In this document: one piece after another, positions 50,709-58,941 of the stretch
How the letters are laid out: every line of letters starts with the position of its first letter
How positions within the stretch are numbered: position 1 is the first letter of the stretch
Source: DATFDN01 sp963756545
GTDB lineage: Bacteria > Pseudomonadota > Alphaproteobacteria > Acetobacterales > Acetobacteraceae
Assembly: GCA_963756545.1 (NCBI GenBank)
Contig: CAVWNY010000002.1
Coordinates: 62,001-126,000 of the forward strand
Length of the DNA stretch: 64,000 nt
Direction: 5' to 3'
The notes under the pieces: generated by a model
What the model was told of the DNA's origin: nothing
Databases searched by the model: none
Seen by the model: only the letters and a program-made list of their open reading frames with translations
Translations under genes and position numbers: made by a program

Positions 50709-51891
50709 TCAAACGCGCTCGAAGATCGCCGCGATCCCCTGTCCCCCGCCGATGCACATCGTCACCAGCGCGTACCGTCCGCCGGTGCGTCTCAACTGGT
50801 ACAGGGCCTTAACCGTCAGCATCGTCCCCGTCGCGCCGACCGGATGACCGAGCGAGATGCCGGACCCGTTCGGGTTCGTCTTCTCCGGGTCGAAGCCGAG
50901 GTCCTTCGCCACCGCGCAGGCCTGCGCCGCGAATGCCTCGTTCGAACTCGATCACGTCCATGTCCGCGAGGCTCAGCCCGGCCCGCTCCAGCGCCGCGCG
51001 CGTTGCCGGCACGGGGCCGATGCCCATGACCTTCGGATCGACGCCGGCATGCGCATAGGCGACCAGCCGGCCGAGCGGCTTGGCATTGCGCCGTTCCGCC
51101 GTCCGCTCCTCCATCAAGACCACCGCCGCCGCGCCGTCGTTGATCCCCGACGCGTTGCCCGCCGTCACCGTGCCGTCCTTGCGGAACGCCGCGCGCAGCT
51201 TGCCGAGGGCCTCGGCCGAGGCGTCGTCGCGCACATGCTCGTCGGTGTCGAACACCGTCTCGCCCTTGCGGGTCTTGAGGCGCACGGGAAGGATCTGCTC
51301 CTTGAAGCGGCCCTCCTTCATCGCGCGGGCGGCGCGCCGGTGCGATTCCACCGCCAGATTGTCCTGCTGTGCGCGCGTGATCTGGTGCGATTCCGCGAGA
51401 TTCTCAGCCGTCTCACCCATGTGGATGTTGTTGAAGGGATCATGCAGCGCGGCGAGCATCATGTCGATCATCGTCGTGTCGCCCATGCGCGCGCCCCAGC
51501 GCACGCCCTGACAGAGATAGGCGGCCCGGCTCATGCTCTCCGCCCCGGCGCCGACCGCGATGTCGGTGTCGCCGAGCAGGATGCTTTGGGAGGCCGAGAC
51601 GATCGCCTGAAGTCCCGAGCCACACAGCCGGTTGAGCGTCAGCGCCGGCGCGTCCTGCGTCACCCCGGCGTTCAGCGCGCAGACGCGCGCCAGATACATA
51701 TCCTTCGCCTCGGTGTGGATGACGTTGCCGAACACGACATGCCCGACCTCGGCGCCGGCGACCTCGGCCCGGCTCAGCGCCTCGCGCACCACCTGGGCGC
51801 CCAGTTCCGTGGGCGCCACGTCCTTCAGCCCGCCGCCGAAATCGCCGATCGCGGTGCGAACGGCTGAAACCACCACGACATCGCGCTCCAT
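50709..51891 (-). pseudogene. bktB: Beta-ketothiolase (BktB-type acetyl-CoA acyltransferase), single-base frameshift near 50945
   Basis: The first part (51891 to about 50947) is a thiolase: VVVSAVRTAIGDFGGGLKDV, TLNRLCGSGLQAIVSASQSI with the acyl-accepting Cys, and AESMSRAAYL, PFNNIHMGETAEN, KTRKGETVFDTDEHVRDDAS. At SLADMDVIE the frame is lost because of an extra base at 50943-50946; the next frame continues NEAFAAQACAVAKDLGFDPE, GISLGHPVGATG with the catalytic His, and TMCIGGGQGIAAIFERV with the second catalytic Cys. With one base removed the gene is 1182 nt, 393 residues, matching BktB length. Family wording is very like the broad-chain beta-ketothiolase BktB used in polyhydroxyalkanoate and aromatic pathways. 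ATG 51891 follows AGGAGG. Real loss or sequencing error cannot be told apart. Confidence 0.9.
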
Positions 51892-52030
51892 CATATCCTC
51901 CTGCGGTTTCGTCGGCTGTCGCATGCGGGAGGGGCGGAAGGCAAGGGACGCCGATTGAGAAGGACCGCATTCCGAGTTTGCAATTTTCCGGCCCCGATCT
52001 AACATGCCCGCCCATCCTGGAGTGTTGCCG

Positions 52031-52438
52031 ATGCGTGGCGGTCCGATCCTGTTGCTGCTCTGTCTGGGAGCCTGCGCGAGCACCCCGCCAATGCCGCTCG
52101 CCGCCACTGGTGCGCCGGGGCAGGCCCGCGATTTCGTCGTGTTCTTTCCCGAATGGTCAGCCGCCATCAACGGATCGGCGGCGACAGTCATCCGCACGGC
52201 CGCAACGACTGCGGAGGCCGATCCGAACGCCCACATCCTCGTCACCGGCTTTGCCGATCCGGTCGGCAGCGTTCAGGCCAACGCCTATCTCACCCAATTG
52301 CGCGCGCAGGTCGTGGCCGACCAGCTCCAGCGCGATGGTTTGCCGCCAAATCGAATCCAGCAGGCGGCGTCTGGCTCGGTCGGGTATGTGGAGACACGGC
52401 AAGAGAGCCGGCGCGTCGTGATTTCCGTTTCGCGATAA
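52031..52438 (+). CDS. OmpA-family C-terminal-domain lipoprotein
   Basis: 135 residues. MRGGPILLLLCLGAC is a lipoprotein signal with Cys15. After a short linker, a peptidoglycan-associating OmpA-like domain begins at DFVVFFPEWSAAINGSAATV and includes ILVTGFADPVGSVQANAYLT, matching the 'V.GHTD..G....N..LS..RA' block, then ADQLQRDGLPPNRIQQAASG. The Asp and Arg residues that bind diaminopimelate (FADPVG, and the Arg region RRVVISV) look preserved. Probably an outer-membrane lipoprotein anchored to peptidoglycan. ATG 52031 is chosen as the only start giving the lipobox. Confidence 0.83.
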   Translation: MRGGPILLLLCLGACASTPPMPLAATGAPGQARDFVVFFPEWSAAINGSAATVIRTAATTAEADPNAHILVTGFADPVGSVQANAYLTQLRAQVVADQLQRDGLPPNRIQQAASGSVGYVETRQESRRVVISVSR

Positions 52439-52454
52439 TAGGCGGCCATTCCTT

Positions 52455-53114
52455 TCAGGCCGGAAGATCGGCGCTCCTGATGAACGTCACGCCCAGGCTT
52501 TGCAGGCGGGCGCGGGCCTCATCGAGGGTCGTGCGACCCTCGGCCGTCGGGAGACTGATGCCGCGGCACCCATCTTCAATCACGCACACGTCATAGCCGA
52601 GGCGAACCGCATCCTCCGCCGACCAGGCGACACAAAAATCGGTCGCGAGACCCGCGAGGAAGACCCGGCGGAAGCCGCGTTGCCGGAGCCATCCGTCGAG
52701 GCCGGTGGCGGTGCGGCGATCGTTCTCGAAGAAGGTGGAGTAGCTATCGACCGTTCGGTCGAACCCCTTGCGGATGATCACCTCGACCTTGGCGAGATCC
52801 ATGTCGGGGTGGATCGCCGCGTTGGCACTGCCCTGCAAGGCGTGATCCGGCCAGAGGGTTTGCGGGCCGTAGGGCATGGAGATCGTCGCGAACTGCTTCA
52901 GTCCGGGGTGGGAACTGGCGAAGGATTGATGCCCGGGCGGGTGCCAGTCCTGAGTCGCGAAGGCATGCGTGAAATGGCGAGCCAGAAGGCGGTTGATCAC
53001 CGGCAGCACCGCAGCACCGTCGGGCACCGGCAGCTCGCCACCCGCCATGAAGGTCGGCTGAAGGTCCACCAGGCCGATTATGTCCGTCTCACCGAGCGGA
53101 TTCATGCGGGCCAT
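52455..53114 (-). CDS. pncA: Nicotinamidase (isochorismatase-fold amidohydrolase)
   Basis: 219 residues. Catalytic Asp17 in GLVDLQPTFM, catalytic Lys in IIRKGFDRTVDSYSTFFEND and the nucleophilic Cys in FLAGLATDFCVAWSAEDAVR fit PncA. FATQDWHPPGHQSFASSHPG carries the metal-binding Asp/His residues of nicotinamidases (D-x-H-x-x-x-H). Deamidates nicotinamide to nicotinate in the NAD salvage path. It starts 10 bp after hpnD on the same strand and may be read from the hopanoid operon promoter. The ATG at 53114 or the later ATG at 53105 could be the start. Confidence 0.93.
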   Translation of the reverse strand: MARMNPLGETDIIGLVDLQPTFMAGGELPVPDGAAVLPVINRLLARHFTHAFATQDWHPPGHQSFASSHPGLKQFATISMPYGPQTLWPDHALQGSANAAIHPDMDLAKVEVIIRKGFDRTVDSYSTFFENDRRTATGLDGWLRQRGFRRVFLAGLATDFCVAWSAEDAVRLGYDVCVIEDGCRGISLPTAEGRTTLDEARARLQSLGVTFIRSADLPA

Positions 53115-53124
53115 CGCGTTCTCC

Positions 53125-53979
53125 TCATCGCAACCCGTATCGGAGCGCCAGCCAGACCTTCCGCGCCTTCGGCAAGGCGATCGGCTCGCCCACGCGATCC
53201 CAGCCGCGTCGCTCCAGGCGCGAGAGGATCGCCGCGTAGGTCGCGCCCATCATGCGCGCGGGTTTCATCGCACGCCGGTCGCACTCGCGCATGGCCGCCT
53301 CGGCGGCGCGGAAATGCTGGCGCGCCAGATCAGCCACGCGCGCGCATACCGCTCCCAGGCCGGGTGCCGCGAGGGCGGCGGCCGGGTCATGCGCTACCCC
53401 AGCCGCATCCAGCCACTCGCGCGGAAGATAGAGGCGCCCGCGCGCCGCGTCCTCGGCTAGGTCGCGCAGGATGTTGGTGAGCTGCAACGCCCGCCCCAGC
53501 GCGTACGCCACCCGGTCGGCCGCCGGGGAGGCGTCGCCGAAGGCGCGCACCGACAGCCGCCCGACCGCCGCCGCCACGCGGTCGCAATAAAGATCGAGCG
53601 TAACGAGGTCGGGCGCGACGATCGCCGTCGCGGCGTCCATCTCCATCCCGTCGATCACCGCGATGAAATCTTCCTGCCGCAGTGTGAACCGTTCGGCGGC
53701 GGCGCGCAGCACGCGCGCGACCGCCCCGTCGGCCTCGCCGCGAAACAGTCCGCCGATCCGCGCGCGCCACTCCGCCAGAAGCCGGAGTTTCTCGGCGATA
53801 TCGCCGGCCTCGTCGGCGATGTCGTCCACCAGCCGACAGAACGCATAGATCGCATACATCGCATGGCGCCGATCGGGTGGCAGCACGCGCATTCCACGGT
53901 AAAACGACGTGCCGGCGCCGCGCACCACCGCCTCCACCGCGTCGAGGTCCACCTGCGCGCAGCCGAGAGGTGTGCTCAT
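53125..53979 (-). CDS. hpnD: Presqualene diphosphate synthase HpnD
   Basis: 284 residues of the squalene/phytoene synthase family. First Asp-rich motif CRLVDDIADEAGD and second motif NILRDLAEDAARGRLYLPRE; the N-terminus VEAVVRGAGTSFYRGMRVLP and AMYAIYAFCRLVDD match HpnD rather than HpnC. Condenses two farnesyl diphosphates to presqualene diphosphate in hopanoid synthesis. ATG 53979 overlaps the hpnC stop by four bases (ATGA). The next step, hydroxysqualene dehydroxylase HpnE, and squalene-hopene cyclase are not in the window. Confidence 0.94.
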   Translation of the reverse strand: MSTPLGCAQVDLDAVEAVVRGAGTSFYRGMRVLPPDRRHAMYAIYAFCRLVDDIADEAGDIAEKLRLLAEWRARIGGLFRGEADGAVARVLRAAAERFTLRQEDFIAVIDGMEMDAATAIVAPDLVTLDLYCDRVAAAVGRLSVRAFGDASPAADRVAYALGRALQLTNILRDLAEDAARGRLYLPREWLDAAGVAHDPAAALAAPGLGAVCARVADLARQHFRAAEAAMRECDRRAMKPARMMGATYAAILSRLERRGWDRVGEPIALPKARKVWLALRYGLR

Positions 53980-54813
53980 CGCAGGAACCGCAATGCGGCG
54001 AGCACGCTTGCGCCTGCGTCTGCCTTGGTCAGCGCGACGCGCCGCGCCACCGGATCAGCGTGGCGCAGCCGCCGCGCGAGCCGCCGCGCGAGGCCCACGA
54101 TCACCGCCGTCTCCACGCGAAGCCGCCGGTCGCGCGTCCGGCGGGGCAGGGTGGCGGCGGCGCGATTCAGCGCCTCCACTTCGTCCAGCAACGCGTCGAA
54201 CACGCGCCGCAATCCGGGGGTTGCCGCCGGCCCGCGCAGGTCCTGGACCGCCGCGCCGTGCCGGGCGAGCAGATCCTGCGGCAGATAACAGCGATCCAGC
54301 GCCGCCAGATCGCTCGCGCCATCCTGCAAGTGGTTCAGCACTTGCAGGGCGGCGCAGAGCGCGTCCGACGGCGCATGGGTCGCGGCGTCCTCCCCGTGCA
54401 GGTCGAGCACGTGCCGGCCCACCGGCATCGCCGAGAAGCGGCAGTAGTCATACAATTCCGGCCAGCTCGCATAACGCCGCTTGGTCGCGTCCTGGCGGAA
54501 TGCGACGAGCAGGTCGCACGAGTGGCGCGATGTCACCCCGGTCTCGTCCAGGCTCGCGCGCAGCCGCAGCGCCGAGGGCGCGCCCGTCTCAGGTACGCCC
54601 CAGCAGCACGTCCTCCATCCGGTCGAGCCGCGCCACCTTCTCCGCGTCCGCCAGATCCGGACTGTCGGCGATGTCGTCGGCATTGCGCGCGAACGCATAG
54701 AAGGCATGCACGTGCGCACGCAATGCCGGGCGGATCAGCACCGAGCCTACGGGAAAGTTCTCGTCGCCGCGGTCCTTGCCGGACCACGCCTCGACTGACG
54801 CGCACCCGGTCAT
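53976..54813 (-). pseudogene. hpnC: Hydroxysqualene synthase HpnC, single-base frameshift near 54595
   Basis: ATG 54813 opens MTGCASVEAWSGKDRGDENF with PVGSVLIRPALRAHVHAFYA and FARNADDIADSPDLADAEKV, the HpnC signature (GDENFPVGS and ADDIAD). After EDVLLGRT the frame stops at TGA 54589; the next frame continues ETGAPSALRLRASL, LLVAFRQDATKRRYASWPEL, LHGEDAATHAPSDALCAALQ, LQVLNHLQDGASDLAALDRC and YLPQDLLARHGAAVQDLR, the rest of HpnC. Removing one base near 54594-54600 (GGGCG-T-ACCTGAG) restores 279 codons. HpnC turns presqualene diphosphate into hydroxysqualene. It lies immediately after the ImmA-type cassette. If real, hopanoid synthesis would be lost in this strain; a sequencing error is at least as likely. 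Confidence 0.88.
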
Positions 54814-54816
54814 GCC

Positions 54817-56370
54817 CTAAAAAGTGCGGAAGCCGCGGCTTTCAGACACCTCATCAAGCAGCCGCAAACGGTCGTCCTCATTAATCTCGCCGAGGTTGGA
54901 AAGGTGCTGGATTGCCGCCCGTAAGCCTACCCGCATATCCATTGCGGCTCGTCGGACACCATCCAAGTTAACGCCACGAGCGTCTCGGTGAAAGGTGCGG
55001 CTGATCACCTCCGGAGGCATAAGCAGCATGGCCGCGAATGCATTGGCGCGCTGTTCCACTGAAGCCGGCGCCCAGGGCGTACTGCTGTGCGAGACGCGCT
55101 TGGCTCGGTCTCGATCATAGAGCAAATGGCAAAGTTCATGCGCCAAGGTGAACCGCCGCCCAAACTCGTGCCGGTTCGTCGGATGATCCACGTTAACGAC
55201 GATGGTTGGACGGACACCTTGGCCGGCCAGCGCGACGCCCAACGGACCGTCTTCGCTAAGTGAAGCCTGTCGGCGGACCACCTGAAGGCGGTCGAGTAGA
55301 GTATCGAGTTCCAGTGACGAAGCCTCCGGCACGGCATCCATCTCGTCTAGCAGATCGCGCGCGAGCACGTACCCGTCTTCCCACGGGTAAGGGGTGCGCC
55401 ACGCGGGGTAATCCTTGACGTGCCGGTCAATGGCTAGGCTGGCATTCGATGTGTCCCGCGCGGCGATCATTTGGCCGAGCAACGCGACTGCCGCGGCTTC
55501 GGACATTCTGGGCGAGAGCGCACCGAACATCGCGACGGCCGGCGACATGCTGTCCATCGCGTGCGTACGCACCGGAGCCGCCATCCGCAAATTCGCTTCG
55601 CAGCCAAGCGTCGATGCGGCATACCGCAGCAGCTCGGTTTGTCGCCCCGGTTCTTCCCGTCCGTCGAGATACCAAGCCAAAAACCTGTCTGCCTCCCGCG
55701 CAGTGGGCCGCGTCTTGATCGCGCTGCGCAGCCCTCGGCGCACGGGGTGCATCGGCAATGCCGGCGTGCTCGCGGCCCAGGCGAGGGCCTGGTCCAAAGC
55801 TGCCGCCACTTCCGACACCGGCGCATGCGCCACGCCGGGTTCCAAATGAAACTCAGCCGCTTCGCCGCCGGGCTGCCCGCGATCGCCCCAACTGATCTCC
55901 ACGTCATCGCCAAGTCGGCGGAGGAATACATCTGGCGTCAGTCCGCCCTCTGCTGCCCATCGCAGCGAGTGGCGGGAGGCCCAGTCGTGCCAGGGGCCGA
56001 ATACGGCCCTATCGTCCATGCGGCTGCTCAGCATGCTCAAATATGCACTCCGGGCGTCGCGCGCATGGCGGACCGGGCCAGGTAAGCGTTCCTCGTGCAG
56101 AATGGGCATCCAAGCTTTGGCAAACCAATGGAGCAGTGGGGCTAGGTACCAAGTCACTGCATCCTGATGAAGAACCTCATCCAAGCCGAGGGCCAGCAGG
56201 TGCTCACATAGGTTGACACCTCGTACCCACAGCTTCCACTGTCCCCACGAACCAACCGAAGCCGCCGGAGCCTCGGTTTCGGGGTCCGGGTCGGGCAGCA
56301 GGCGCAATTCCAGCGCGAAGCGACTCGGGTGCCCAAAGCGCTTGAACGGCTCCTCAATCGCCATTGTCAA
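54817..56370 (-). CDS. ImmA/IrrE-type (M78) metallopeptidase with large N-terminal region
   Basis: 517 residues. The zinc peptidase site is at about 415-430: FTLAHELCHLLYDRDRAKRV with HExxH, followed by VEQRANAFAAMLLMPPEVIS, whose Glu provides the third zinc ligand, as in ImmA/IrrE proteins that cleave phage or stress repressors. The N-terminal 340 residues (for example FGHPSRFALELRLLPDPDPE, VNLCEHLLALGLDEVLHQDA, SMLSSRMDDRAVFGPWHDWA) have no recognised domain, and there is no XRE helix-turn-helix. The gene is visibly less GC-rich than its neighbours and overlaps the small upstream gene by 17 bp. It sits between hpnB and hpnC, so it is an insertion. The target is unknown. Confidence 0.83.
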   Translation of the reverse strand: MTMAIEEPFKRFGHPSRFALELRLLPDPDPETEAPAASVGSWGQWKLWVRGVNLCEHLLALGLDEVLHQDAVTWYLAPLLHWFAKAWMPILHEERLPGPVRHARDARSAYLSMLSSRMDDRAVFGPWHDWASRHSLRWAAEGGLTPDVFLRRLGDDVEISWGDRGQPGGEAAEFHLEPGVAHAPVSEVAAALDQALAWAASTPALPMHPVRRGLRSAIKTRPTAREADRFLAWYLDGREEPGRQTELLRYAASTLGCEANLRMAAPVRTHAMDSMSPAVAMFGALSPRMSEAAAVALLGQMIAARDTSNASLAIDRHVKDYPAWRTPYPWEDGYVLARDLLDEMDAVPEASSLELDTLLDRLQVVRRQASLSEDGPLGVALAGQGVRPTIVVNVDHPTNRHEFGRRFTLAHELCHLLYDRDRAKRVSHSSTPWAPASVEQRANAFAAMLLMPPEVISRTFHRDARGVNLDGVRRAAMDMRVGLRAAIQHLSNLGEINEDDRLRLLDEVSESRGFRTF

Positions 56371-56692
56371 GCTCCTTCCAGGCGCCGCTTATATTCGAGC
56401 GGGTCCACCACCGCCGTAGATCCCTGCCTTTGATCCGACCCTGGGCCAACCACCGATCGCGGATAGATTGGTCGATCTTGTCCCATGCTTCCGGGTACCC
56501 GTGCCACTCATTGCCGTGTGTCCGCTGGGCCACGAAAGCGAGACCATAGCGAGTATTCACCCGCTTCTCACCCATGCCTTCGCTCTCATCCAGCATCCTC
56601 TGGGCGCTTGTTTCGCTCCATCGAGGGCATTTTGTTCCAGGTTTCTGCGCGGCAATCGGCTCGCAGTGCTTACTGCTCTTTCGATAGATCAC
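56354..56692 (-). CDS. 112-residue protein of unknown function, partner of the ImmA-like gene
   Basis: 112 residues: MIYRKSSKHCEPIAAQKPGT and a basic, Trp-rich body (NEWHGYPEAWDKIDQSIRDR, WLAQGRIKGRDLRRWWTRSN). No signal peptide, membrane segment or recognised family. The basic N-terminal 50 residues and a Trp-rich, positively charged C-terminal half suggest a nucleic-acid-binding or regulatory role, unproven. The gene overlaps the metallopeptidase gene by 17 bp and shares its lower GC content, so both came together. The start could be the ATG at 56692 or a later one (residue 33, MLDESEG, or 40, MGEKR). A short gap of 34 bp separates it from hpnB. Confidence 0.6.
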   Translation of the reverse strand: MIYRKSSKHCEPIAAQKPGTKCPRWSETSAQRMLDESEGMGEKRVNTRYGLAFVAQRTHGNEWHGYPEAWDKIDQSIRDRWLAQGRIKGRDLRRWWTRSNISGAWKELDNGD

Positions 56693-56726
56693 GCTGAAGC
56701 TCGCCGCGGTAACACAATGCCAAGGC

Positions 56727-57833
56727 TCATGCCGTGCCCTGATACGCGCGGCTCTTCCACACCACGCCGCGCCCCAGGTGATGGTTCAGGGCCGAGCCGA
56801 TCGTCGCCGCCGTGTAGAACGCCGCGACCAGCGGCAGGAACGGCGCCCAGAGCGGCGACAACCGGAACCGCCGGAGCGTGGGCAGATAGGACCATGCCAT
56901 CCCCGCCCAGGCCGCCGCCCCCATGGCCCGCGCCGCGCCGCGGCCGCCGATCGCGGCGAGCGGCGGCACCAGGAACGTTAGCGCCATCGCCGCGACGCAG
57001 CCGATCAGCAGCGGCGGCGAGAAGCGAAGCTGCACGTAGGCCGTCCGCGCGACCATGCGCCAGATGTCGGAAATCCGCGGATAGGGCCGGACCGAGCGGG
57101 CCAGCGCGCTGTGGCCGAGCCAGATCGGCCCACCGCGCTTGACGGCGGCGGCGAGCGCCACGTCGTCGATCAGCGCGCCGCGCACGGCGTTGATCCCGCC
57201 GATCCGCGCCAGCGCGCGCCGGCGCACCAGGATCGTGCCGCCGGCGGCGGCGGCGGTCGCGCGTAGCGGATCGTTCACCCAAGCGAACGGATACAGAAGC
57301 TGGAAGAAGAACACGAAGGCCGGAATAAGCGCGGCCTCGGTGCCGTTCGCGCGAGACAGCTCCACCATCTCGGACACGAGATCGAAGCCCTCGGCCCGCG
57401 CGGCGAGGGCGGAGAGATGGCGCGGATCATGCACGATGTCGGCGTCGGTCAGCAGGATCAGCGCGGCGTCCCCGGCCTCGTCGATGCCCTGCGCCAGCGC
57501 CCACAGCTTGCCGCTCCAGCCCATGGGCCGGGGCTGGCCGGCGAGTACGGTCAGGCGCGGATCGGCCAGCGCGCGGGCGCGGTCGCCGGTGCCGTCGGTG
57601 CTCTCGTCATCGACGAGGATCACCCGGAACGGCCCAGGATAGTCCTGCGCCAGCAACGAGCGCAGCGTCGCCTCGATCACCCCCGCCTCGTCGCGCGCCG
57701 GGACCACCACGGCGAGGGTGGGCGCGCGCGCCGGGCGCGCGGGCGGCAGAACCGGGCCGGCCTGCCAGAACCGGCCGTGCCCGAGAAGAAGGTAGAGCCA
57801 GATCAGCAGCGCGACGGCGGCGACGGCGATCAT
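56727..57833 (-). CDS. hpnB: Hopanoid-associated glycosyltransferase HpnB
   Basis: 368 residues. An N-terminal membrane helix (IAVAAVALLIWLYLLLGHGR) is followed by a GT2 domain: LAVVVPARDEAGVIEATLRS, FRVILVDDESTDGTGDRARA, ILLTDADIVHDPRHLSALAA (DxD) and VRRRALARIGGINAVRGALI. Several C-terminal membrane helices follow (PLLIGCVAAMALTFLVPPLA). HpnB is the hopene-associated glycosyltransferase of hpn clusters; its exact acceptor is not settled. Its start overlaps the hpnA stop by four bases (ATGA). The ImmA-type cassette begins just after its stop. Confidence 0.92.
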   Translation of the reverse strand: MIAVAAVALLIWLYLLLGHGRFWQAGPVLPPARPARAPTLAVVVPARDEAGVIEATLRSLLAQDYPGPFRVILVDDESTDGTGDRARALADPRLTVLAGQPRPMGWSGKLWALAQGIDEAGDAALILLTDADIVHDPRHLSALAARAEGFDLVSEMVELSRANGTEAALIPAFVFFFQLLYPFAWVNDPLRATAAAAGGTILVRRRALARIGGINAVRGALIDDVALAAAVKRGGPIWLGHSALARSVRPYPRISDIWRMVARTAYVQLRFSPPLLIGCVAAMALTFLVPPLAAIGGRGAARAMGAAAWAGMAWSYLPTLRRFRLSPLWAPFLPLVAAFYTAATIGSALNHHLGRGVVWKSRAYQGTA

Positions 57834-58861
57834 CCCCGCAACATGCCGTTGGCGCGGAACCAGGTGATGGCGTCGCGCACGGCCTCGATCGCCGGGCGCG
57901 GGCGATAGCCGAGTTCGCTCATCGCCCTGGCCGAGGAGAAGAACATCTTCTTGCGCGCCATCCGCAGATGGTCGCGCGTCACCGGCGGCTCGAACGGCAC
58001 AACCCGCGCCAACGTCTCCATCGCCGCCGCGACGGGCCAGATCATCTCGTGCGTCAGGCGAATCGTCGGCGGGCGGCGCCCGGCGACACCGGCGACCAGA
58101 GCCAGCAATTCGCGCAGCGCCAGATTCTCCCCGCCCAGGATATACCGCTCGCCCACCCGCCCGCGCTCCAGCGCCAGCAGATGTCCCTCGGCGACATCGT
58201 CGACGTGGACGACGTTCAGCCCGGTGTCGAGATAGGCGGGCATCCGCCCCGCGGCGGCGTCCCGGATCATCCGACCGGTCGGGGTGGGACGGATGTCGCG
58301 CGGGCCGACCGGGGCGGCCGGGTTGACGATCACCACCGGCACGCCCTGCCGGGCGAGGTCGAGCGCGGCCTGCTCAGCGAGGTGCTTGGATCGCTTGTAC
58401 ACGCCCACGATCGAAGCGGGATCGAGCGGGGTCCTTTCATCGGCCGGCGTGCCGTCCTTGGTCAGTCCGAGCGCCGCGACCGAGCTGCAATGGACGATCC
58501 GTTCGGCCCCCGCCGCCTGCGCGGCCCGCAGCATCGCCACCGTGCCATCGACGTTGGCGCGCAGCATCGCGTCGGGATTCGGCACCCAGATGCGATAATC
58601 GGCGGCGACATGGAAGACGGTGCGGCAACCCTCGGCGGCGCGGGCGAGGCTCGCGGGATCGGTCAGGTCGCCGATCACCGGCTCGGCGTTGTCCAACCCG
58701 ATCAGGTTCCGCCGATCGCTGGTCGGGCGCACGAGCAAGCGCAGCCGGTGGCCGCGCGCGGCCAGCGCGCGCGCGACCGCCGAGCCCACAAAGCCCGTCG
58801 CGCCTGTCACCAGCGTTGGTCCGTCCGCCTCGGCCACGGCCTGCCCCATCCTTGCTGCCAT
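57830..58861 (-). CDS. hpnA: Hopanoid-associated sugar epimerase HpnA
   Basis: About 343 residues from ATG 58861 (58849 is an alternative, 4 codons later). NAD(P)-binding motif LVTGATGFVGSAVARALAAR, conserved VFHVAADYRIWVPNPDAMLR, active-site region VGVYKRSKHLAEQAALDLAR with Tyr-x3-Lys, and NPAAPVGPRDIRPTPTGRMI. It is an extended SDR typical of hpnA. First gene of the minus-strand order hpnA-hpnB-(ImmA cassette)-hpnC-hpnD-pncA. An 80-bp divergent region separates it from the hpnL-type gene. Confidence 0.93.
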   Translation of the reverse strand: MAARMGQAVAEADGPTLVTGATGFVGSAVARALAARGHRLRLLVRPTSDRRNLIGLDNAEPVIGDLTDPASLARAAEGCRTVFHVAADYRIWVPNPDAMLRANVDGTVAMLRAAQAAGAERIVHCSSVAALGLTKDGTPADERTPLDPASIVGVYKRSKHLAEQAALDLARQGVPVVIVNPAAPVGPRDIRPTPTGRMIRDAAAGRMPAYLDTGLNVVHVDDVAEGHLLALERGRVGERYILGGENLALRELLALVAGVAGRRPPTIRLTHEMIWPVAAAMETLARVVPFEPPVTRDHLRMARKKMFFSSARAMSELGYRPRPAIEAVRDAITWFRANGMLRG

Positions 58862-58941
58862 CCATAGCGCCGCGTGTATAGCTGCTGGCGGGTGCGTGGG
58901 TGTAGAGCCGCCGTGACAGCGGGCGAAGGTGTTCCCAGGCT
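58862..58941. promoter_or_regulatory. Divergent region between hpnA and the HpnL-type gene
   Basis: 80 bp between the two start codons. GGCGAAGGTG before the TTG at 58942 contains an AAGG ribosome-binding site at long spacing. No sigma boxes can be assigned with confidence. Confidence 0.4.

Noticed and set aside
51892..52245. N-terminal extension of the thiolase frame up to 52245
   Set aside because: The extension overlaps the OmpA-like lipoprotein on the other strand and lacks thiolase resemblance; AGGAGG sits just before 51891-51894.
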